From the NCBI GenBank assembly GCA_949742185.1, contig CATJNN010000096.1:1-33695 (forward strand): 33,695 nucleotides of DNA, in the 5' to 3' direction. The position numbers and the translations under genes were made by a program. The stretch comes from an uncultured Clostridia bacterium (GTDB lineage Bacteria; Bacillota; Clostridia; UBA1381). Shown piece by piece: positions 16,706 to 23,721 of the stretch (position 1 is the stretch's first letter; each line of letters starts with the position of its first letter). The notes beneath the pieces are model-generated. The model was not told where the DNA came from. It did not search any database and was given only the letters and a program-made list of their open reading frames with translations.

Positions 16706-18403
16706 TTATCTACGCGTATCCCATCTGCCGCAGAACACATTATCGTTATATCTTCCGTGAAACGCCGATTTGCCCGTCAGCTTTTCAACAGCCGCGTCAA
16801 TAACCTCGGCTGTATTAAGATATGCGTTTATATATGTTTTCGCCATCGGAACATCTATTAAATGATTTGTAAAACCGAATGAAATAAACACTGTTGGCAG
16901 TTCCGACACGTACCACGGCTGATCTGTAGGATTTGTCCACTTTACGCGCATGGTGTTATACTGGGCAAATCCCTCAACATTTAAAGCAACCATGCACGCG
17001 TCGTATTTCTGCTTTACTTCTTTCATTTTCCCTTTTTGCTCCGGCACATCGGCGTCAACCGAAAAGCCTCTCTTCTCCAGCGAACGGATTAAATCCTCTT
17101 TAACCCGCCCGCTGTTCCCCTTAACGAGCTTACCTGCAACAACCATGCCTTCTCCGCCTATAAACACCAACTTGATTTTTTTATGTTTTTCAGGCGAGAG
17201 CGGCAGTGTGTCCGCCGTATCCTTAACGAGAGTTATAAATCTGTCCGCCGCGCGGCGTGCAATCGCCTTATGCTCCTCTCCTCCCACCACGGAAATACCG
17301 TTCCTCGGCGGAACTATAGAACCGTCAGCTTTTTGAGAATGCAGCCCCAGCGCAGCTTTAATACCCAAAATTCTACGCAGCGCATCTGAAAGCCGCTCTT
17401 CACTTATTATTCCTTTTTTATATCCGTCCATCATATACCCAAAATCCTCGTCGCGGTCGTTAAAAAACAGAAACATGTCGCAGCCCGCCGCAATCGCTCG
17501 CGGCACCTGTTCGCTTCTCGGCATAGCCGCAAACATTCCAATCATATGCGACGCATCGGTCACCACAAGACCGTTAAAGCCCAGCTTTTTTTTCAGCAAA
17601 TCCGTAATTATCTCAGGCGCAAGAGTAGCGGGCAGAATCTCGTCGTCGCGTATGTCAGGACGAAAGCGCCGGCTATATGCCGGCAAAGCGATGTGTCCCG
17701 CCATTATGGTCATAACGCCGCTCTCAATAAGCTCGCTGTACACTTTTCCGAAAGTTTTGTCCCATTCCTCGCAGTCCATATCATTTACGCCCATCATCAA
17801 ATGCTGGTCGTTTTCCTCTGTGCCGTCGCCCGGAAAATGCTTCGCGCATGTCGCAAGACCAATATCCCGCGTTGCGCGGTGAAATGCGCGGGCATAGCGC
17901 ACCGTGTCCTCCGGACTATCGTTAAACGAGCGCGTCTGCACAATCGTATTCCGCCAGTTGTACAGCAAGTCCACAACAGGCGCAAAATTCCAGTTGCATC
18001 CTATAGCTTTAGCTTCGCGCGCGCCCACAAGAGCGGCGTCATAGGCTATCTGTTCGTCGTCCGCCGCCGCAATCGCCGCCCCGTTTGCAACCGCGGTACC
18101 CTCCGCGCTCGACATATATCCGCCCGCCTCGCAGTTTGCGGCAATCAGAAGCGGTATTTTTGAATTTTCCTGCAAAACTTTGTTTTGCTCATAAATCGCT
18201 TCTTTCGTGTCTGTGTGAAATCTTATTCCGCCAACATGGTATTTTTCAAGCGTTTCCTTTAAAGCCTGCGGACTGCGGTCAGTTACCATATTAACAAAAA
18301 GCTGTCCGATTTTCTCCTCATCCGTCATCGCCGTAATTGTGTCTTCAACCCATTTAACGTCCTCATCCGATAAATAATACGGTTTATCCTTTAAATCAAC
18401 CAT
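16706..18403 (-). CDS. GH3 beta-N-acetylhexosaminidase (NagZ-like)
   Basis: A 565-residue cytoplasmic glycoside hydrolase family 3 enzyme. The signature KHFPGDG (188-194) is followed by NDQH, giving the Asp199-His201 dyad that acts as acid/base in NagZ-type enzymes. The nucleophile is Asp283 in VVTDAS. Residues about 375-565 form the second alpha/beta domain seen in the longer Firmicutes members. The family removes terminal beta-N-acetylglucosamine. The start at 18403 is chosen because CAGGAGGAG lies 7 bases upstream; a longer reading from 18493 would add 30 residues with no ribosome site. Being last in the operon with beta-glucuronidase, it may trim HexNAc exposed after glucuronic acid is removed, or act in cell-wall recycling; the first is inferred from context. 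Confidence 0.92.
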   Translation of the reverse strand: MVDLKDKPYYLSDEDVKWVEDTITAMTDEEKIGQLFVNMVTDRSPQALKETLEKYHVGGIRFHTDTKEAIYEQNKVLQENSKIPLLIAANCEAGGYMSSAEGTAVANGAAIAAADDEQIAYDAALVGAREAKAIGCNWNFAPVVDLLYNWRNTIVQTRSFNDSPEDTVRYARAFHRATRDIGLATCAKHFPGDGTEENDQHLMMGVNDMDCEEWDKTFGKVYSELIESGVMTIMAGHIALPAYSRRFRPDIRDDEILPATLAPEIITDLLKKKLGFNGLVVTDASHMIGMFAAMPRSEQVPRAIAAGCDMFLFFNDRDEDFGYMMDGYKKGIISEERLSDALRRILGIKAALGLHSQKADGSIVPPRNGISVVGGEEHKAIARRAADRFITLVKDTADTLPLSPEKHKKIKLVFIGGEGMVVAGKLVKGNSGRVKEDLIRSLEKRGFSVDADVPEQKGKMKEVKQKYDACMVALNVEGFAQYNTMRVKWTNPTDQPWYVSELPTVFISFGFTNHLIDVPMAKTYINAYLNTAEVIDAAVEKLTGKSAFHGRYNDNVFCGRWDTRR

Positions 18404-18506
18404 TTTATCTCCTCCTGTCCGACAAATTATAACAAGTTGCCAAAAAGCGTTTCCAGCCTTGCGGCAACGGATATACCCTCCATACGAACCCACCCGCTTA
18501 AAGTGG
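18404..18506 (-). promoter_or_regulatory. 103-base spacer with hairpin, cre-like half palindrome and possible internal promoter
   Basis: This is the only long gap inside the glucuronide operon. On the minus strand GTTGCC pairs with GGCAAC around a loop holding TGGAAACGCTTTTT, which matches part of the CcpA cre consensus. A TATAAT follows, with a weak TGGAAA 18 bases before it. GH3 may therefore be separately controlled. All of these are weak matches. Confidence 0.35.
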
Positions 18507-19331
18507 CTATGAACAGGCGAGATTATATTTAAACTCGTCTATAAGCTTTCTCTGATATTGTCCGCTGTACGCGCCGCAGATAAATTTTGCGCATGCCTCA
18601 TCCTTAAAACGTTTCCAACTCCCCTCTTCGTTCTCCGCCAAAATCGGATAAAACAGCACGCCGTTTTCCTCCGCCGCGGTCAAATCTCCTGGAGCGTCTC
18701 CAACCATGAGCACGCGTTCAGGCAAATATCCTTTTCCCAGAAGCTTTTCAAGCGCTGCAGACTTTGAACCGTCCTCCTGAGAAAACACTAAATCTACACA
18801 TGCGATAAGCCCGTTTTTACTCCATTCGCTATCGACTGCGCTTCGGTTTGCCGACGACACAATCGCCGTATCCGCACAATTATGAGCCGTCTCCAACGCC
18901 TCCCTTGCGCCGCAAAACGGTTTCTTTTCATTATCCGACAGCATATCCGCATACCTGTTAACCCACTCCGACCAGCTAAGCGCTTTTTCAAGACAAATTC
19001 CGCCGCCCTCGTCCACAGCTTTTTTCAGCGCGGCGTTTGAAAGTTCGTCCGTCTTATCAACCCATCTGCGAAACTCATCCAACCCCTCAATCGTCTCATA
19101 ATCTCTGTTTATCTCCTCAAGCATCATCGCAAGCCCGCGGAAACGATTAACGCCGCGCGTCATGCTAAACAGATTTATCTCATTCCATCTCTTTAATATC
19201 TTCTCCCGACGGCTTTCCAGTCCCCACTCCTCAATAATGCACGGACCAAAACATTTTTTATGTTTGATATTCATAGTATCCATAACACAGCCGTCGGAAT
19301 CTACGCAAATAAGAAAATCACGCCTTGCCAC
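18507..19331 (-). CDS. HAD-superfamily hydrolase
   Basis: A 274-residue HAD phosphohydrolase. Motif I is VDSDG, with nucleophile Asp11 and acid Asp13; motif II is the Ser pair in IVSSANR; motif III is the Lys in SQEDGSKS; motif IV is GDAPGD. A large helical cap lies between motifs I and II (about residues 17-145). The start is GTG at 19331, with GGAGG 7 bases upstream, and it overlaps the end of the transporter gene by 14 bases, so the two are translationally linked. HAD enzymes of this kind dephosphorylate sugars or other small metabolites. In this operon a sugar-phosphate or a toxic phosphorylated by-product is a plausible substrate, but nothing in the sequence names it. Confidence 0.85.
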   Translation of the reverse strand: MARRDFLICVDSDGCVMDTMNIKHKKCFGPCIIEEWGLESRREKILKRWNEINLFSMTRGVNRFRGLAMMLEEINRDYETIEGLDEFRRWVDKTDELSNAALKKAVDEGGGICLEKALSWSEWVNRYADMLSDNEKKPFCGAREALETAHNCADTAIVSSANRSAVDSEWSKNGLIACVDLVFSQEDGSKSAALEKLLGKGYLPERVLMVGDAPGDLTAAEENGVLFYPILAENEEGSWKRFKDEACAKFICGAYSGQYQRKLIDEFKYNLACS

Positions 19332-20718
19332 TTTCGCGCCTCCGTTCCTTTAACACACGGCTGTTTTCCAGCACGCGCGAACGCGTCAGCGGATACCATA
19401 AAGCCAAAATAAGCCCCACTATAAGATAGCACACTGCCGGCACAAGCGTTGTCACCGTATAAATCTTCTCTACAACCTCCTGCGTTTGAACAACCGTCTC
19501 ACCCGCAACCGACGAAACATAGCCTATAAGAGCGAGCGCCCATCCGCCGACGCCGCCCGCAAGCGCCTGACCAAGCTTTCGCGCAAACGAATACGCAGCG
19601 TAAATCGTACCATCGTCGCGTTCTCCTGTTTTAACCTCCTGATGGTCTATAATATCCGTTATAAACGCCCAAACCATCAGGTTGAAAAGTCCCGTACCAA
19701 TGTTTCCAAGCCCGATAAGCACGCAGAACACCCATGGATTTTTTACTCTCATAAAATAAAGGATGAAATAAATTGCCGACGCAAACAGCACCGCCACTGT
19801 CGAAGCTTCTTTTTTGCCGAACCTTTCTATTATTTTCGTCGCAAACGGAGCTAAAACAAGCGTCGCCGCGGTGCCTAAAAATCCTGCTACGGACATAGCT
19901 TCCTTACTCTTGAAGTAGTCCATAAACAAATAAATATTCATGCTCTGTGTTAAAAGCATGGACAACAGCAATACGACAGCAGACACTATAATCGAGATAA
20001 GACTCCTGTTCTGAGCCATGTTGGAAAGCGTTTTCCAAACACCGTTATGCTTTTTCTCACGCTTCACAAGCTCCACACGCTCGGTTGTCATTCTGTAGCA
20101 GAGCAGATAACAAATCACCGCGGCAACAGCAAACACGCACGCAATGGCAAAAAATCTATTTGAAAGCACCACCTGATTTCCGTTGTCATCATACATATAC
20201 ACAATAAGCGGCACGCCGACATTAATTAAAATTCCGGCAATAGCCGGTCCTATGCTTCGCGCAGTCGAAAGAGAACCGCGTTCAATAGGGTCGGAGGTAA
20301 TTACCGACGCCATTGAGCCGTATGGAATATTAACCGCCGTGTAGCAAAAGCTTCCCCATAAAATATAGGTCACAAAAATATAAACAATTCTCGCCGTCAT
20401 CGGAAGCTTCGCAACCCACGGAACAAACAGCAGAAGCCCGGCAAACGCAACCGGCACACTCATCCATTTAATCCACGGACGAAAACGTCCGTCCTTTCTT
20501 GGGCGCATTGTATCAACAATACGACCCATTGTTATATCGGTAAACGCATCCACAAGCCTTGCCGTCAGAAAAAGCGTTCCGACTATAGCCGTGTCAATTC
20601 CCAAAACCTTAGTATAAAACACCATCAAAAACGAACTGGCAAATATGAAAAAAAAGTCGTTTGCTAAATCTCCGAGCATATATCCGACTTTATCACGAAA
20701 TCCAAACTTATTATCCAT
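19318..20718 (-). CDS. GPH-family sugar:cation symporter (MelB/GusB-like)
   Basis: A 466-residue, 12-helix membrane protein of the glycoside-pentoside-hexuronide:cation symporter family. The N-terminus has the family pattern FRDKVGYMLGDLAND, then DAFTDITMGRIVD, which holds the conserved Asp residues of the cation site in MelB-like carriers, and RPWIKW. The central cytoplasmic loop is basic (TTERVELVKREKKH), and helix X-XI is preceded by DIIDHQEVKTGERDDGTIYA, another strong family hallmark. It sits 14 bases after beta-glucuronidase with AAAGGAGG before its ATG, so beta-glucuronides (as for E. coli GusB) are the best guess for the cargo. Protons or sodium could drive transport; this cannot be told apart here. 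Confidence 0.93.
   Translation of the reverse strand: MDNKFGFRDKVGYMLGDLANDFFFIFASSFLMVFYTKVLGIDTAIVGTLFLTARLVDAFTDITMGRIVDTMRPRKDGRFRPWIKWMSVPVAFAGLLLFVPWVAKLPMTARIVYIFVTYILWGSFCYTAVNIPYGSMASVITSDPIERGSLSTARSIGPAIAGILINVGVPLIVYMYDDNGNQVVLSNRFFAIACVFAVAAVICYLLCYRMTTERVELVKREKKHNGVWKTLSNMAQNRSLISIIVSAVVLLLSMLLTQSMNIYLFMDYFKSKEAMSVAGFLGTAATLVLAPFATKIIERFGKKEASTVAVLFASAIYFILYFMRVKNPWVFCVLIGLGNIGTGLFNLMVWAFITDIIDHQEVKTGERDDGTIYAAYSFARKLGQALAGGVGGWALALIGYVSSVAGETVVQTQEVVEKIYTVTTLVPAVCYLIVGLILALWYPLTRSRVLENSRVLKERRRESGKA
20021..20038. promoter_or_regulatory. Cre-like palindrome inside the symporter gene
   Basis: TTGGAAAGCGTTTTCCAA is a near-perfect palindrome with the cre-type core AAGCGTTT. It lies within coding sequence (Trp-Lys-Thr-Leu region), so it may be coincidental. 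CcpA sites inside genes are known to act as roadblocks. Confidence 0.3.
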
Positions 20719-20732
20719 TATCCATCCTCCTT

Positions 20733-22550
20733 TTAACTTTTATAATCTGTCTTTAAATTTTCCCATCTGCGCCTCAGCATATACGCCGCCGCTTTCGGCT
20801 GCCGGTCGCGCGTGAACACGCCCTTTTTATTACCGTCGACGCGCATAATGCCCTCAACCGTCTGAAAATCCGCAAAATTCCATATCTGCTCGCCCTTCAC
20901 AAAATCATAGGAGTCAAATACTTCAAACTGCATCTTTAAATATTCCTCCTGATATTCCTCGCTCCACATAACGCTCGGAAGCTTGTGCATCCCCGCCGCA
21001 GTATCAGCGCCGAACTCTGTAAAAATAAACGGTTTATCAAGCTTCAAATCTCTCCATGCGTTCATCTCAGCAATGAATTTCTCTTTTGCGTCCCGTATTT
21101 CATATCCACCGCTCATATACCATCCGTAATAACGATTAAGCGATATAAAATCACAAAAACTATAGCATTTGCAGGTGTCCGGCATGGAATTCATAATCAG
21201 CGCAAAGGTGCGCGGACGTTTCTGCACGTCCAGCTCATGCGCAAGAGAAAATATCTCGTGAAAATACGGAACAGCCGCCTCGTTTGTCGTTTCCGGCTCG
21301 TTTAAAAGGCTCCACGCAATAACGCACGCATGATTTTTATCGCGCTGTATCAACTCGCGCAAAGCCGCTTTATGATTCTCCTTCGTTTTCGTCTGCACAG
21401 CCTCGTCGTCAAAAAACGCGCTCGTCTTTCCCGTGGACGCCTCCATAAAATTAAGAATGCTCGCAAAAAAGCCAACCGCGGCAATCTCGTCTATAACAAG
21501 AAAACCCTCTCTGTCCGCCATTTGCAATATTTCTTCGCTATACGGATAGTGCGACGTTCTGAAAGAATTGGCTCCAATCCATTTCATCAGCTCAAAATCT
21601 CGCTTAGCCACCGCCAAGTCAAGTCCCCGCCCGCGCACAAAAAAGTCTTCGTGCTTTCCGAAGCCCTTTAAATACACGCTTTTGCCGTTTACAAGAATGT
21701 CCGTTCCGCGCACCTCCACAGTGCGTATACCAATTTGCTCAATGTATTCGTCAATTATCTCGCCGCCGTCGTGAATGGTTATGCAGAACGTGTATAAATA
21801 AGCGTCGAGCACGTTCCAGAGCCGCGCGTTATCAATCTTCAGCGCGCCTCTTTTCCCGTCGCACTCAGCCGCTAAATTGCCGTCCTCGTCAAAAACGCTC
21901 ACGTGCACATCGTGATTTCCGGAAGTCTCAACCTCATAGTCCGTCTGCGCTCCCGCACCGCTGATTTTGTGATTTACGGTAAAATCCAGTATTTCCTCCT
22001 GCGGCGTAACAACAAGCCGCACAGGTCTCTGCAGCCCGGCATAGTTGAAAAAGTCAAAATACGGCTTTGATATTTTAGTTCCGTCCGAGAAAGTCCTCGT
22101 CGTGCCCGCCGGCAGCGTTTGATGACTCAGCTCGTTATTCAGACGCACCGACACAATATTCTCCTCGTTCCACTTAACCGCGTCGTCTATGCGAACAGTA
22201 AACGGAAGAAATCCGCCCTCGTGAAAAGCAAGCTTCCGCCCGTTCACAAACACGTCCGCGCGGTGCGTCGCCGCGTCGAAACGCAAATCAACATGACCTC
22301 CCTTCCATTCTGCCGGAACTATAAATTTTGTGCTGTACCAAAAATCGCCCGTATATTCCCGTGATTGTTTGTCTGTAAAAAAGTCGTTGAAGCTTGCCGG
22401 CACCACCATTTTCAAAGCGTCCGGAATTCCGTTCTGCCAGCCTTCGCTCTCTCCGCATCCCTGCGGGTCGAACCGAAAATCCCACATCCCGCAAAGGTCA
22501 GCCACACGCCTTGTCCGCGTGGTTCTCGGATATAACATCGATTGTTTCAT
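20733..22550 (-). CDS. uidA: GH2 beta-glucuronidase
   Basis: A 605-residue GH2 enzyme, nearly the length of E. coli GusA/UidA, which it resembles along the whole chain. Sugar-binding domain about 1-180, Ig-like domain about 180-275, TIM barrel about 275-600. Acid/base is Glu418 in NEPET; nucleophile is Glu512 in FTEFGADT. The N-x-K motif that reads the glucuronate carboxylate is present at Asn574-Lys576 in DGNKKGVFTR, which separates it from beta-galactosidases. Between VIDEIAAVGF and the EEAV-like DDEAV is an insert (about 361-384) as long as the E. coli Loop 1, suggesting a Loop-1 type that can process small-molecule glucuronides. No signal peptide, so it acts in the cytoplasm. AAAGGAG lies 8 bases before the ATG. 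It is first in the operon. Confidence 0.95.
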   Translation of the reverse strand: MKQSMLYPRTTRTRRVADLCGMWDFRFDPQGCGESEGWQNGIPDALKMVVPASFNDFFTDKQSREYTGDFWYSTKFIVPAEWKGGHVDLRFDAATHRADVFVNGRKLAFHEGGFLPFTVRIDDAVKWNEENIVSVRLNNELSHQTLPAGTTRTFSDGTKISKPYFDFFNYAGLQRPVRLVVTPQEEILDFTVNHKISGAGAQTDYEVETSGNHDVHVSVFDEDGNLAAECDGKRGALKIDNARLWNVLDAYLYTFCITIHDGGEIIDEYIEQIGIRTVEVRGTDILVNGKSVYLKGFGKHEDFFVRGRGLDLAVAKRDFELMKWIGANSFRTSHYPYSEEILQMADREGFLVIDEIAAVGFFASILNFMEASTGKTSAFFDDEAVQTKTKENHKAALRELIQRDKNHACVIAWSLLNEPETTNEAAVPYFHEIFSLAHELDVQKRPRTFALIMNSMPDTCKCYSFCDFISLNRYYGWYMSGGYEIRDAKEKFIAEMNAWRDLKLDKPFIFTEFGADTAAGMHKLPSVMWSEEYQEEYLKMQFEVFDSYDFVKGEQIWNFADFQTVEGIMRVDGNKKGVFTRDRQPKAAAYMLRRRWENLKTDYKS

Positions 22551-22619
22551 GCTGCTTTCTCCTTTATTTTTCTTCTTTATTTATCTTTTCAACAAATTTC
22601 ATAAATATGCAAAACCACA

Positions 22620-22683
22620 ATAAAAATAATTCAGGGCGGCGAACCCTAAATTATTTTTGCTGTCTGCTTCGCAATCGCAATAA
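22620..22683 (-). repeat. Intergenic hairpin repeat, copy upstream of beta-glucuronidase
   Basis: Contains a 15-bp stem with one mismatch, AAAAATAATTCAGGG (22622-22636) against CCCTAAATTATTTTT (22644-22658), then GCTGTC and a tail like the copies near 25.2 kb. The reverse complement aligns over its whole length with 25204-25265. Changes in the stem relative to that copy keep pairing or give G-T pairs. It lies 70-130 bases upstream of the beta-glucuronidase start, so it could also be part of that leader. Confidence 0.7.
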
Positions 22684-22712
22684 AAAAAGACGCCTGAAAA
22701 GCGTCTTTTAAG
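22683..22712 (-). terminator. Intrinsic terminator of the SLOG-protein gene
   Basis: AAAAGACGC (22685-22693) pairs with GCGTCTTTT (22701-22709) around a 7-base loop. On the minus strand it is followed by a T-run, 32 bases after the stop at 22744. Confidence 0.85.
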
Positions 22713-22743
22713 CAAATATGCCGCATATTAAACAAGCTTTAAT

Positions 22744-23205
22744 TCATTCGTAAAATTCTTTAATCTCGCTGAAATTGATTATTTTCTTGTTCAGCTTTTC
22801 AGCGTAATTCATCATTCTTTTCGCGCCGCCGTCTCTGTTTACATTGCATAAAATTACGTCGCATTCTTCAGCCAGCCACTCGTTCCGTTTGGTTATCGCC
22901 TGTTTGAAATAAATATCGCCCAAATCGGGAATTATAATATGGTCATAATTCTCACGGTAATACTCCGGATCGCCGTTCATTCTCGTCGTAAGATACGGCG
23001 AAACCAAATACAGCTTAATGTTGGGATAATACCATTTCAGTCCCCGCACGCAAGACTCGCACATATAATCAAAGTCTCCCATTCCGCCGGTGTAAAACTC
23101 GTCCACTCCGTCATGGATAAGACTTTCCAGTTCCCCGTAAATTACTGGGCGAAGCATCCGATCGCTGTCTCGGTGCCCTGCAAACGTGCATCTTTTCATT
23201 TTCAT
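22744..23205 (-). CDS. SLOG-superfamily protein (DUF1273/YpsA-like)
   Basis: A 153-residue protein resembling the SLOG (SMF/DprA-LOG) Rossmann-like group, DUF1273/YpsA type, which are predicted to bind nucleotides or nucleotide-derived ligands. Landmarks are CTFAGHRDSD near the N-terminus (family form: C-F-x-GHR), then VDEFYTGGMGDFD, the glycine-rich loop after strand 2, and CDVILCNVNRDGGAKRMMNYA near the end. The start at 23205 follows GGGAGG by 8 bases; an upstream ATG at 23247 has no ribosome site and would add a hydrophobic stretch unlike the family. It is monocistronic with its own terminator and faces a small ribbon-helix-helix gene. Members occur in stress, phage-linked and defence-linked settings, but no function is shown here. 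Confidence 0.8.
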   Translation of the reverse strand: MKMKRCTFAGHRDSDRMLRPVIYGELESLIHDGVDEFYTGGMGDFDYMCESCVRGLKWYYPNIKLYLVSPYLTTRMNGDPEYYRENYDHIIIPDLGDIYFKQAITKRNEWLAEECDVILCNVNRDGGAKRMMNYAEKLNKKIINFSEIKEFYE

Positions 23206-23225
23206 ATTATTATCCTCCCAAAAAA

Positions 23226-23259
23226 AATAGATATACAATAGATACACAACATGTCTATT
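23226..23259. promoter_or_regulatory. Tandem 11-bp repeat, candidate operator
   Basis: AATAGATATAC (23226-23236) and AATAGATACAC (23237-23247) are adjacent and differ at one base; GTCTATT (23253-23259) is an inverted half copy. They lie in the promoter region of the SLOG gene, between it and a ribbon-helix-helix gene. Proteins of that class often bind tandem short sites. Confidence 0.4.
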
Positions 23260-23347
23260 TCTAACATATTATCATATTTTTGTTGTAAAATGCGGATAAG
23301 GATATGTTTCAAATCCAATATATAGCTATTTTTTATGTGGTGAATTT

Positions 23348-23521
23348 ATGAAAAACAAAACTGACGATATAAAAAGTATATCCATACGAATGCCTGAAAA
23401 ATTACTTGAAGACCTTCACTATGTTGCTGAATACGACGGCAGAAGCGTAAACAGTCAGGTGGTGTATTTAATTCGCCGGTGCGTTGCAGACTTTAAAGCT
23501 CTGCATAACGATATAGAGTAA
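23348..23521 (+). CDS. Small ribbon-helix-helix (Arc-like) DNA-binding protein
   Basis: A 57-residue ORF that reads MKNKTDDIKSISIRMPEKL, then LLEDLHYVAEYDGRSVNSQV and a helix ending IRRCVADFKALHNDIE. This is the Arc/MetJ fold: a beta-strand (SISIRMP) that would lie in the DNA major groove as a dimer, helix A (EKLLEDLHYVAEYDG), then the Gly-Arg-Ser-Val-Asn turn and helix B. The ribosome site is weak (GGTGA, 5 bases upstream), suggesting low expression, as usual for a regulator. It is divergent from the SLOG gene, with a 142-base shared control region containing the tandem 11-bp repeat. It has its own terminator. No toxin partner is adjacent on the same strand, so an antitoxin role is not supported. 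Confidence 0.75.
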   Translation: MKNKTDDIKSISIRMPEKLLEDLHYVAEYDGRSVNSQVVYLIRRCVADFKALHNDIE

Positions 23522-23524
23522 CAA

Positions 23525-23551
23525 AGCCGATTTAAAACCGGCTCTTTTTTA
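23525..23551 (+). terminator. Intrinsic terminator of the ribbon-helix-helix gene
   Basis: AGCCG (23525-23529) pairs with CGGCT (23539-23543), followed by a run of six T, four bases after the stop codon. Confidence 0.7.
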
Positions 23552-23598
23552 TAACGATAGAACTCTCTGTCCGTTGAGCTTATCTCTGCGACGCGCTG

Positions 23599-23628
23599 TA
23601 ATGTAACATGTTTATTAATTTTACATTA
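23599..23628. promoter_or_regulatory. Inverted repeat TAATGTAA/TTACATTA upstream of GLUG gene
   Basis: TAATGTAA (23599-23606) and TTACATTA (23621-23628) are exact inverse copies; a third TTACATT occurs at 23651-23657, overlapping the -35 box. Possible regulator site; the regulator is unknown. Confidence 0.35.
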
Positions 23629-23655
23629 AAAACCTGCCTTTTTACTTATATTACA

Positions 23656-23684
23656 TTGACATTATCAGCTTATGGATATATAAT
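23656..23684 (+). promoter_or_regulatory. Perfect consensus SigA promoter of the GLUG-repeat gene
   Basis: TTGACA (23656-23661), exactly 17 bases, TATAAT (23679-23684). RNA would start near 23691, which excludes the upstream in-frame ATG at 23608. Confidence 0.88.
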
Positions 23685-23721
23685 GTACATATATAATTTC
23701 ATGCATTCGGAGGAGATAAAA

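Noticed and set aside
17546-18163. 205-codon plus-strand open frame opposite GH3
   Set aside because: It is fully antisense to a well-supported GH3 gene, has no ribosome site and its product is Arg/Cys/His-rich with no family resemblance.
23348-23521. Toxin-antitoxin reading of the ribbon-helix-helix gene
   Set aside because: No small toxin gene follows; a terminator comes at once, and the divergent neighbour is a SLOG protein of 153 residues, not a known toxin.
23608-23721. 38-residue N-terminal extension of the GLUG protein
   Set aside because: It lies upstream of and across the promoter; the signal peptide begins at 23722.
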